DNA of 64,000 nucleotides from Nitrospirota bacterium. Its GTDB lineage: Bacteria; JACPQY01. The stretch covers positions 30,574 through 94,573 of the forward strand of contig JACPQY010000040.1 in the NCBI GenBank assembly GCA_016190245.1. The letters run 5' to 3'. Positions 8,756 to 15,766 of the stretch are shown here, piece after piece. Made by a program: the position numbers and the translations under genes. A model generated the notes under the pieces. It was not told where the DNA came from. It did no database searches and worked only from the letters and a program-made list of their open reading frames with translations. Each line of letters begins with the position of its first letter. Positions within the stretch are counted from its first letter, which is position 1.

Positions 8756-10233
8756 CCGGCGGGCGGCTCCTGACGCTGCTCGTGTTCATGCCCAGCGTGG
8801 CGGGCGCCTTGTGCGCTCTCTCCCGGTCCTCGCGCGCGGCTGCGGTGTGGGCGTTGCTGGGGTCGGGCGTTCCCCTCATCCTCGGTGCTGCGGCGGTGTG
8901 CGGGTTTGACGCCTCGGCGGCCGGTTTCCAATGGGTGGAGCGCGTGGATTGGATCCCCTCGCTTGGAATCTCCTACCACATGGGCGTGGACGGCGTGAGC
9001 TGGCCGCTCGTGCTCCTCACGCTTCTCCTTACGTTCCTCTCGCTCGTCTACTCCATCGGTCGGATTCAGAACGCGACGCGGCTCTACTACGCCTCGTTCC
9101 TCTGGCTCGAGACCGGGCTGATGGGCGTCTTCTGCGCGCTCGACATGATTCTCTTCTTCGTCTTCTGGGAGTGGGTCCTGATCCCGATGTATTTCATCAT
9201 CGGCTACTGGGGCGGCGCGCGGCGGATCTACGCGGCGCTCAAGTTCTTCCTCTACACGATGCTCGGGAGCGCGTTCATGTTGGTGGCTCTCCTCGTGACG
9301 GCCCACCTTTACCACCAGGCGACGGGCGCGTGGAGTTTCGACTGGGCGGATTGGGTGGCGATCCGCGACACGATCGATCCGAACCTCCAGCTCTGGCTGT
9401 TCTCGGCGTTTGCGTTCTCGTTCGCGATCAAGGTGCCGGCTTGGCCCTTCCACACCTGGCTGCCCGACGCGCACACGGAGGCCCCCACGGCGGGGAGCGT
9501 GATTCTGGCGGGTGTTCTCCTCAAGATGGGTGCGTACGGCTTCCTGCGATTCGGTCTCCCGCTCTTCCCCGAGGGCGCGGTGCAGGCGGCTCCCGTCATG
9601 GTGGGCCTTGGCTTGGCAGGCATCCTGCTGGGAGCGGCCGCCTCGTACGTGCAAACCGATCTCAAGAAGCTTGTGGCGTACTCGAGCGTCAGCCACATGG
9701 GGTTCGTCGTCCTCGGGATCTTCTCCTTCACCCTGGAGGGGGCCGCCGGCGCGACGATCCAGATGGTGAACCACGGGCTCTCGACGGGTGCGCTCTTCCT
9801 CATGGTCGGGATCATCTACGAGCGGACGCACAAGCGGGGAGTGACCGATTTCGGCGGGCTCGCCAAGACGATGCCTCTCTATGCGACCGTCAGCGTGATC
9901 CTTGTGCTCTCGTCCGTCGGTCTTCCCGGCCTGAACGGATTTGTGGGAGAGTTTCTCGTGATCGCGGGCGCGATGAAGGCGCGGCCCCTGTACGCGTTCG
10001 TGAGCGCCCTTGGAGTGATCCTCGCGGCGGTGTATCTGCTCAGCATGGTTCGCAAGGTCTTCTGGGGCGAGGCGAACGCGAACCTCCACGGGCTGTCCGA
10101 CCTGACTTGGCGGGAGACCGCGGTGTTCTTGCCGTTGCTCTTGTTCATTGTGGTGATTGGGGTGTATCCGGCGCCGTTCCTCGAGGTCTCGGAGGGTGCG
10201 CTGAAAGCGATTCTAGAAGGAGTGGCCCCGTGA
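8737..10233 (+). CDS. nuoM: NADH-quinone oxidoreductase subunit M
   Basis: 498-residue antiporter-like subunit of complex I. Shown by FVFWEWVLIPMYFIIGYWGG (conserved Glu), AIKVPAWPFHTWLPDAHTEAPTAGSV (conserved Lys and the canonical quinol-oxidoreductase signature), and DLKKLVAYSSVSHMGFVVLG. The ATG at 8737 overlaps the 3' end of nuoL by 19 nt; a GTG at 8746 is a possible alternative. It is followed by a 136 nt spacer before nuoN that carries a GC-rich palindromic repeat. Confidence 0.96.
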   Translation: MDAVVLTGGRLLTLLVFMPSVAGALCALSRSSRAAAVWALLGSGVPLILGAAAVCGFDASAAGFQWVERVDWIPSLGISYHMGVDGVSWPLVLLTLLLTFLSLVYSIGRIQNATRLYYASFLWLETGLMGVFCALDMILFFVFWEWVLIPMYFIIGYWGGARRIYAALKFFLYTMLGSAFMLVALLVTAHLYHQATGAWSFDWADWVAIRDTIDPNLQLWLFSAFAFSFAIKVPAWPFHTWLPDAHTEAPTAGSVILAGVLLKMGAYGFLRFGLPLFPEGAVQAAPVMVGLGLAGILLGAAASYVQTDLKKLVAYSSVSHMGFVVLGIFSFTLEGAAGATIQMVNHGLSTGALFLMVGIIYERTHKRGVTDFGGLAKTMPLYATVSVILVLSSVGLPGLNGFVGEFLVIAGAMKARPLYAFVSALGVILAAVYLLSMVRKVFWGEANANLHGLSDLTWRETAVFLPLLLFIVVIGVYPAPFLEVSEGALKAILEGVAP

Positions 10234-10239
10234 AGAGTT

Positions 10240-10332
10240 CTCACCCCCACCTGGGTCCTCCCCCATCCGCGGTGGGGAAAAAAGAAACCCCCTCCCCCCT
10301 GGTGGGGGAGGGTGAGGGTGGGGGGGCGGAGC
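10240..10332. repeat. GC-rich palindromic intergenic repeat between nuoM and nuoN
   Basis: C-run/G-run palindrome: CCCCCTCCCCCC, a short TGG loop, then GGGGGAGGGTGAGGGTGGGGG, preceded by another CCCCCAT/GGTGGGG pair. It resembles the element at 25628-25742 downstream of glmS. It splits an otherwise tightly packed operon and could form a strong mRNA hairpin between nuoM and nuoN. Confidence 0.6.
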
Positions 10333-10369
10333 GGCCTCTCGCCCGGGGCATCCTGCGGGAGGACATGGC

Positions 10370-11824
10370 ATGACCGCCTTCTGGGCCTTTGCCCCCGCTT
10401 GGATCCTTCTCGCAACGGGATTGGGGGTCATGCTGCTCGAGTTGTGGGTTCCCCGGCGCGAGGCGGTAGTCGGCGCGACTCTCGCAGGTCTCGCGGGAGC
10501 CTTTCTGGCGGGGGTCGAACGTTTCGCCGATCCGCCGATGGTGTGGCAAGGTTTGCTCGTCTCCGACGCGTGGTCGCGAAGCTGGGCGCTCGTCTTCACG
10601 GGCCTCGCGGGCCTGGTGGTCCTCTCGTCAGATGTCTTCCAGAGGGAGAAGCGCGTGCATCGCGGCGAGGTCACCTATCTGGTGGTCTTTGCGGCTTTTG
10701 CCATGAGTCTCGTCGCCGCATCGGCGGACCTCATGGTCCTCTTCATCGCTCTCGAAACCGTGAGTCTGGCGAGCTACGCCCTGATCGCCCAGGTTCGGCA
10801 TGCCGAGGGCAGCATGGAAGCGGGCATCAAGTACATCCTCCTCGGCGCCTTCGGAAGCGCCATCCTGGTGATGGGAATCGCGCTGTACTTTGGGGTAACG
10901 GGTACGACCCGACTTGACCCGGCCACGTGGCAGCCCGTGAATGAGTTCCGCCGTGCCGGCTGGATCCTTAGCGCGGTTTTCATCCTAGCCGGATTGGGTT
11001 TCAAGGTCGCCTGTGCCCCGTTCCACATGTACGCGCCGGACGTCTACCAGGGGGCACCGGGACCGATCTCGGGGTTCCTGGCCGGAGCCTCGAAGGCGGC
11101 ATCTTTTCTCGCCCTCTGGATGATCTCCAGTGTCTGGCTCGTTCCACCGCCTGGAGATCTGCCTCTGCCCACGGGATTTTTTGTTGGATTGGAGGGCGAC
11201 CGTGAGCTCCTCCGCAATCTGGTCCGCGTCCTCGCGGGAGTGACGATGGTCTGGGGCACGCTGATGGGCGTCATCCAGACCGAGGTAAAGCGGATCCTCG
11301 CCTACTCGAGCATTGCCCATTCGGGGTATGTGCTGTTGGCACTGCTGGTGGCTCCGGATCGCGCGGGGATGGTGCTGTCGTTCTACCTCATGGTTTATGC
11401 GGTCATGAAGATCGGGGCGTTCGTGAGCGTCTCGGCCGAGGAGGCGCGGCGGGGAGAACATCTTCGGCTGGAGGACCTTTCGAGCCTTCGCCGCGAAGCG
11501 CCCCACGTCTGCGCCGCGTTGGCTGTGTTCCTGTTTGCGTTGGCGGGGATGCCGCCGACGGGAGGTTTCCTGGCGAAGTTTTTCCTGTTCCGTGAGGCCG
11601 TATTGGCGGGAGAGGTGCCCCTCGTGACGCTTGCGGTTGTGACGAGCGTGGCGGCTGCTGCGTTCTACCTTAAGATCACCGTCGCGATGTTTTTCTCCGA
11701 GCCGACGGCTGTAGCCATGCCCCGCCGAGCGGGGGGAATGCTCTCGATCGTGACCGTTGCCGCAGCGGTCCTCGTCCTCGCCTTCGGCATATTCCCTGGC
11801 CTCGCCCGCACGCTCGTTCCGTAG
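10370..11824 (+). CDS. nuoN: NADH-quinone oxidoreductase subunit N
   Basis: 484-residue antiporter-like proton-pumping subunit of complex I. Marks include LFIALETVSLASYALIAQ (conserved Glu), GLGFKVACAPFHMYAPDVYQGAPGP (Lys and family signature), and TEVKRILAYSSIAHSGYVLLAL. The ATG at 10370 is preceded by GGGAGG at 7 nt. It is the last gene of the nuoJKLMN block and is separated from nuoM by a repeat element. No hairpin-T terminator is obvious in the 42 nt before the convergent small gene. Confidence 0.96.
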   Translation: MTAFWAFAPAWILLATGLGVMLLELWVPRREAVVGATLAGLAGAFLAGVERFADPPMVWQGLLVSDAWSRSWALVFTGLAGLVVLSSDVFQREKRVHRGEVTYLVVFAAFAMSLVAASADLMVLFIALETVSLASYALIAQVRHAEGSMEAGIKYILLGAFGSAILVMGIALYFGVTGTTRLDPATWQPVNEFRRAGWILSAVFILAGLGFKVACAPFHMYAPDVYQGAPGPISGFLAGASKAASFLALWMISSVWLVPPPGDLPLPTGFFVGLEGDRELLRNLVRVLAGVTMVWGTLMGVIQTEVKRILAYSSIAHSGYVLLALLVAPDRAGMVLSFYLMVYAVMKIGAFVSVSAEEARRGEHLRLEDLSSLRREAPHVCAALAVFLFALAGMPPTGGFLAKFFLFREAVLAGEVPLVTLAVVTSVAAAAFYLKITVAMFFSEPTAVAMPRRAGGMLSIVTVAAAVLVLAFGIFPGLARTLVP

Positions 11825-11866
11825 GAGCTCCCGGGCGGTCGCGACCTTTCCGTCCGGCGCTTGGGG

Positions 11867-12250
11867 TTAGTGTCGGCGGTGGGGTCGGCGGCGAGGTCGG
11901 CCGTTGCCGGAGGGGATGCCGTTGGAGACGAGGCGCCTCAGCAGCAGGTTGTTGACCTGAAGCAGCTTCGTGTTCGTCTCGAGGAGGCGGGTCTGACGCT
12001 TCATCCACCTCGTCTGCATTTGCATCCAGGACCTCATCTCGCTACTGAACTGGGTGAAGTTGGCACTCAGGGCGTCGACGGAATTCGAGAGATGCAGGAG
12101 GGCCTGACCGATCATCCGCCGGTCAGCCGCGGCTTGTTTGCGGTCTTCGGCGGCCTGTTTGCGGTCCTCCCGGCCTTCCTGGACGAACGTGCGGATTTCC
12201 AAGACGAGATCCTGTACCCAAGGGGGAGGAGGTGGCGCCTGTTCGTTCAT
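11867..12250 (-). CDS. Small coiled-coil protein of unknown function
   Basis: 127-residue soluble protein. After a proline run (MNEQAPPPPPWVQDLV) it is almost wholly helical. It includes a tandem heptad-like repeat of the type EDRKQAA/EDRKQAA/ADRRM near residues 30-50, and continues as a coiled coil rich in Gln, Met, Leu and Asn (for example WMKRQTRLLETNTKLLQVNN), ending in a very basic RPRRRPHRRH tail. I do not recognise a family. The ATG at 12250 was chosen over an upstream in-frame start because a consensus promoter ends 6 nt before it. It is convergent with nuoN and divergent from the tRNA. Confidence 0.68.
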   Translation of the reverse strand: MNEQAPPPPPWVQDLVLEIRTFVQEGREDRKQAAEDRKQAAADRRMIGQALLHLSNSVDALSANFTQFSSEMRSWMQMQTRWMKRQTRLLETNTKLLQVNNLLLRRLVSNGIPSGNGRPRRRPHRRH

Positions 12251-12256
12251 GTCTCC

Positions 12257-12285
12257 AACGTAGCACCGGTCTGACAAAGGGTCAA
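12257..12285 (-). promoter_or_regulatory. Sigma-70 promoter of the coiled-coil gene, leaderless geometry
   Basis: TTGACC (12280-12285, minus strand), 17 bp, TACGTT (12257-12262), then 6 nt to the ATG. The GGAG in those 6 nt is too close to act as a normal Shine-Dalgarno sequence. Confidence 0.65.
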
Positions 12286-12337
12286 CGCCTGTTCTGATGC
12301 CGGCACGTGGGACACCCAGTTTGCACACCAGTCCTGC

Positions 12338-12366
12338 TTGACGACGAACCCGCAGCCGCCTACTCT
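12338..12366 (+). promoter_or_regulatory. Sigma-70 promoter of tRNA-Thr
   Basis: TTGACG (12338-12343), 17 bp, TACTCT (12361-12366), 10 nt before the mature tRNA 5' end. It could also drive the adjacent histidine kinase, whose GTG starts 8 nt after the tRNA. Confidence 0.6.
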
Positions 12367-12376
12367 AGCGGGCATT

Positions 12377-12448
12377 GCCGGGGTAGCTCAATGGTAGAGC
12401 AGTCGATTCGTAATCGACAGGTTGTGGGTTCAAGCCCCGTCCCCGGCT
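12377..12448 (+). tRNA. tRNA-Thr (anticodon CGT)
   Basis: 72 nt cloverleaf. The 7-bp acceptor GCCGGGG pairs with CCCCGGC, with discriminator T. The D arm is GCTC-AATGGTA-GAGC. The anticodon stem GTCGA/TCGAC encloses loop TTCGTAA (anticodon CGT). The T arm has loop TTCAAGC and two wobble pairs at the outer end of its stem. The 3' CCA is not encoded. The anticodon reads ACG threonine codons. Confidence 0.95.
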
Positions 12449-12456
12449 GACCGACC

Positions 12457-14229
12457 GTGGTGAAACCCCTTCTCGACACATCGGATGGCGCGGTAGCCCG
12501 GGAATCGCCGCTGTGGTTCACCCGTCTGCGATGGGGCGCGGTCGGGGGCCTTGTACTCATGCTGTCGGTGGGGGGACATGTCTTGGGCATCCTCGATGCC
12601 GCAGCGCTTCCATACCTGTGGATGCTCGTAGCGGGCCTCGCGGCAGGCAATGTCGTCTTCCGCGCCCGAGCCGGCCGCGTGGAACGACCCGGACGCGAGG
12701 TGCTGATTCAAGTTCTATTCGACTTGGTCGTGCTCACAGGCCTTCTGGCACTGTCCGGCGGCTCCCTCAATCCCTTCGCGTTCGTCTACGCGTTCCACGT
12801 CGTCATGGCCGGGATCCTGCTCCCGGGCGGGTGGGCCTACCGCATCGCCGGGCTCTCGTCCGTCCTGTTCGTGGGGCTCGGGGCGGTGGGAGTGGCCGGA
12901 TGGCTCCCCCAGTTTGCCTTGAGATTCGGCGGGCCGGACTCGATCCCGCTCGCCGAGGAGATCTCGCGACTTCAGTCGGCCCTCGGCGGCAGTCTCCACT
13001 ACCAGTTGAGCACCGCTGCGGCGTTCATCACCTCGATGTTCGTGCTCGCCTTCTTCACGACCACCCTGGCAGGCCGGCTGAGGGAACACCGGCGGAAGGC
13101 CGAGGTGCTGGCCGCCACGCTCAGCAGCAAAGCCGACGAACTGGGACTCGCAGAGGCACAGGTGCGCGAGGAGAAGGCGAAGCTCCTGGCCACCTACCAG
13201 TCCATGAGCGACGGAGTCATCCTGCTCGATCGCGAGAATCGAATCGTGTTCTCGAATGCGGCGGCAGAGGCCTTTCGGCGGCCGGGACGACACGTGGGCC
13301 GACCGGTCCTCGCGTGTCACCCGGAGATGGCGCATGGCCGGGTGCAGGCCGAGCTGGAGTCACTGCGGAAGGGGCGCCGGACTTCCTTTCACCGGTTGGT
13401 GAGCGCGGGCGACCGTACCTTCGAGGCCACGTACACATCGGTGCGCGACGCGGCCGACCAGCATCTCGGCATCGTGATCGTTTCGCGCGATATCACGGAC
13501 CGGCTGGAAATGGAAAAGCGGATGGCCCATCAGGAGAGACTCTCGTCTCTGGCACGGGTGGCGGCAGGACTGGCGCACGAGGTTGGCAATCCCCTCTCCT
13601 CGCTTATGGCGCGCCTTCGCCTGCTGGAAGAAGAGAAGGACGATCCTGCGACCGTGGAGGAGAGCCTCGTCGTTTTGAAAAGGGAGCTCATGCGAATCTC
13701 GCGCATCGTGCGTGACATGTCCGACTTCTCCCGCCCCGCACAGGGTGAGCCGGGCTCGTGTCTCGTGGGCACTGTCGTTCGCGATGTCCTGCGCCTCGTG
13801 GAACCGGATGCCCGCGAACGTGGCGTGCACTTGGAATGCGATCTCGATGGGGAGCTCCCGGCCGTGCCCGCCCATCCCGATCACCTCCGCCAGATCTTTC
13901 TAAATCTCCTCATCAATGCGCTGGACGCCACGCCGGCCGGCGGACGGATCGATGTGGCGGGAGGGCGGCGAGATTCGAAGGTCTGGGTCGCATTCCGGGA
14001 CACGGGGCACGGCGTCCCCAGCGAACTCCTGCCGAGAATCTTCGAGCCGTTCTTCACCACGAAGACGGAGCGGAAGGGGACGGGGCTCGGCCTCTGGGTC
14101 AGTTACTCCCTCGCCCGGGCCCAGGGCGGCACCATCGAGATTTCGAGCGAGCCGGGAGCGGGTTCGACTTTCACGGTCCTCCTCGCGTTGCAGCCCCCTC
14201 TGTCTGAACCGGCGCAGGTGGAGCCTTGA
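12457..14229 (+). CDS. Membrane sensor histidine kinase with RegB-type quinone motif and PAS domain
   Basis: 590-residue sensor kinase. About six hydrophobic segments occupy residues 25-205. Between the third and fourth is SGGSLNPFAF (GG at 101-102, NPF at 105-107), matching the GGxxNPF heptad that binds ubiquinone in RegB/PrrB; the RLRWGAVGG entry to the first helix is also RegB-like. A coiled linker and PAS domain follow (about 240-350), then an H-box LAHEVGNPLSS with the phospho-acceptor His near residue 374, and an ATPase domain with NLLINALDA, GHGVP and GTGLGLWVSYS. The redox-active Cys of classical RegB is not evident. The GTG start is 8 nt after tRNA-Thr. Its TGA overlaps the TTG start of the response regulator, so the two are a cognate pair, probably controlling the molybdoenzyme operon downstream. 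Confidence 0.9.
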   Translation: MVKPLLDTSDGAVARESPLWFTRLRWGAVGGLVLMLSVGGHVLGILDAAALPYLWMLVAGLAAGNVVFRARAGRVERPGREVLIQVLFDLVVLTGLLALSGGSLNPFAFVYAFHVVMAGILLPGGWAYRIAGLSSVLFVGLGAVGVAGWLPQFALRFGGPDSIPLAEEISRLQSALGGSLHYQLSTAAAFITSMFVLAFFTTTLAGRLREHRRKAEVLAATLSSKADELGLAEAQVREEKAKLLATYQSMSDGVILLDRENRIVFSNAAAEAFRRPGRHVGRPVLACHPEMAHGRVQAELESLRKGRRTSFHRLVSAGDRTFEATYTSVRDAADQHLGIVIVSRDITDRLEMEKRMAHQERLSSLARVAAGLAHEVGNPLSSLMARLRLLEEEKDDPATVEESLVVLKRELMRISRIVRDMSDFSRPAQGEPGSCLVGTVVRDVLRLVEPDARERGVHLECDLDGELPAVPAHPDHLRQIFLNLLINALDATPAGGRIDVAGGRRDSKVWVAFRDTGHGVPSELLPRIFEPFFTTKTERKGTGLGLWVSYSLARAQGGTIEISSEPGAGSTFTVLLALQPPLSEPAQVEP

Positions 14230-15590
14230 ACGGTCACCTCCTCATCATCGACGACGAGGACTCCTACCGCGAGGACACGGCCCGCCTCGTGCGCAAGCGC
14301 GGACTCACCTGCACCACGGCGCCGGACGGGACAACCGGGCTCAGGCTGGCCGAGGAGCGCCGGCCGGATGTCATCCTGTGCGACCTCATGATGCCCGGGA
14401 TCAGTGGGATTGAGGTTCTCGATCGATTGGGCGGCGTCTGCCCGGAGGCCATCGTGTTCGTCGTAACCGCCCACGCCACGATCGAGACCGCCATCGAGGC
14501 CCTGAGGCGCGGCGCCCACGACTACCTGCTCAAGCCGGTCCTGTTCGAGGATCTTCTCGCGAAAATCTCCCGCGCCTTGGAGGTGCGCGATCTTCGAAGA
14601 GAGGTCCGCACTCTCCGCCGGGAGATCTCTCGTCCGGAGGAAACCTTCGGCATCGTCGGCCAGAACCCGAGAATCCGCGAGATTCTGGATCTCATCACAC
14701 GCCTGCCGCGGAACCGTCCGGCGGTGATCGTCCGGGGCGAGACCGGAACGGGGAAAGAACTGGTGGCGCGCGCGGTCCATCTCGTGGGTGACCCTCCCGG
14801 GAAAAGGTTTGTGGCGCTGAACTGCGCGGCCATTCCCGATCACCTGATCGAGAGCGAGCTGTTCGGCTACAGAAAAGGCGCCTTCACGGGTGCGATCGAG
14901 GACCGGGAAGGGCACTTCGAGCGGGCGCACGGGGGGACCTTGTTTCTCGACGAGGTGGCGGCGATGCCACTCTCCCTTCAGGCCAAGCTCCTGCGGGCCA
15001 TCGAGCAGAAGGAGATCATGCCGATCGGCGCGCGCGATCCCGTTCCGGCGGATGCCCGGATCGTGGCTTCAGCCCAGAGGGATTTGAGGGACCTCGTGAA
15101 AGAAGGCACGTTCCGCCAGGATCTTTTCTACCGCCTCCTCGTGGTCGAGATCGTCCTGCCTCCGCTTCGGGAGAGGCGGGACGACATTCCGCTCATCCTG
15201 GAGCACTACGTGCGGCGGCTGACCGCGGAGATGAAGGTGGGCTGCGAGGGCGTGGAGCCCGATGCCCTGAGGGCGCTGATGGCCTACTCCTGGCCGGGAA
15301 ACATCCGAGAGTTGCGCAACGCCGTCGAGAGGGCGTTGATCGTGCTCAAGGGCAAGGTTCTCCGCCGAGAGGATTTTCCTCGGGACATCGTCGCCGGTGC
15401 CGAAGAGGCCGTGGGGCACGACGAACTCCGTCTGGCCGTCCGCGCCTACGAGCGCGAGCACATCCGCCAAGTGCTGGCCGAGTGCGGGGGTCACCGCGAG
15501 CGCGCGGCGTCCCGTCTGGGCATTGACCGCGCCACGCTCTACCGCAAGATCAAGGACCTGGGGGTTCCGGGCCTGGACGCAGCAGAATAG
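14226..15590 (+). CDS. NtrC-family sigma-54 response regulator
   Basis: 454-residue activator with a receiver domain (phospho-Asp53 in VILCDLMMPG), an AAA+ domain with Walker A GETGTGKE near 171-178, an intact sigma-54 contact loop GAFTGA near 218-223 and Walker B LFLDEV, and a C-terminal Fis-type helix-turn-helix (RERAASRLGIDRATLYRKIKDL). The TTG start overlaps the kinase stop (TTGA). It should oligomerise when phosphorylated and remodel sigma-54 polymerase. The only strong -24/-12 element nearby is 138 nt after its stop, in front of the molybdoenzyme operon, with paired dyads just upstream that could be its binding sites. Confidence 0.95.
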   Translation: MNGHLLIIDDEDSYREDTARLVRKRGLTCTTAPDGTTGLRLAEERRPDVILCDLMMPGISGIEVLDRLGGVCPEAIVFVVTAHATIETAIEALRRGAHDYLLKPVLFEDLLAKISRALEVRDLRREVRTLRREISRPEETFGIVGQNPRIREILDLITRLPRNRPAVIVRGETGTGKELVARAVHLVGDPPGKRFVALNCAAIPDHLIESELFGYRKGAFTGAIEDREGHFERAHGGTLFLDEVAAMPLSLQAKLLRAIEQKEIMPIGARDPVPADARIVASAQRDLRDLVKEGTFRQDLFYRLLVVEIVLPPLRERRDDIPLILEHYVRRLTAEMKVGCEGVEPDALRALMAYSWPGNIRELRNAVERALIVLKGKVLRREDFPRDIVAGAEEAVGHDELRLAVRAYEREHIRQVLAECGGHRERAASRLGIDRATLYRKIKDLGVPGLDAAE

Positions 15591-15628
15591 CACCGTTGCG
15601 CTGCCGCGACGCCGTCCGCGCCCGGATC

Positions 15629-15660
15629 GTCGCAATCGCGCGACCCGCAGAGCATGCGGG
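15629..15660. promoter_or_regulatory. Two adjacent dyads, candidate activator binding sites
   Basis: GTCGC-N6-GCGAC (15629-15644) directly abuts CCCGCA-N5-TGCGGG (15644-15660). They lie 68-115 bp upstream of the -24 element, the usual place for enhancer sites of NtrC-type activators. The assignment to the adjacent regulator is inference. Confidence 0.4.
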
Positions 15661-15727
15661 CGCGGGAAGAATCAAGCGAGAACAATAGGGTGGTCGTCCC
15701 CCGCCGGAGAGACCCCGCCCGCGCTCG

Positions 15728-15743
15728 TGGCATGAGCATTGCA
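15728..15743 (+). promoter_or_regulatory. Sigma-54 promoter of the molybdoenzyme operon
   Basis: TGGCATG-N4-TTGCA, with GG at 15729-15730 and GC at 15741-15742 separated by exactly 10 bp. This is a near-perfect -24/-12 element. The predicted start is near 15754, about 13 nt before the GTG of the alpha subunit. Confidence 0.88.
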
Positions 15744-15766
15744 TAGGGACTGCAGACCGAGTCACC

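Noticed and set aside
8689-10089. Minus-strand open frame opposite nuoM
   Set aside because: Composition is charged low-complexity; nuoM is certain on the plus strand.
11044-11506. Minus-strand small genes within nuoN
   Set aside because: They overlap an unambiguous complex I subunit and have no start signals.
12457-15590. PilS/PilR pair controlling the pilus gene at the window start
   Set aside because: The membrane domain has a RegB-type quinone motif and the only adjacent sigma-54 promoter serves the molybdoenzyme operon; pilC is 11 kb away.
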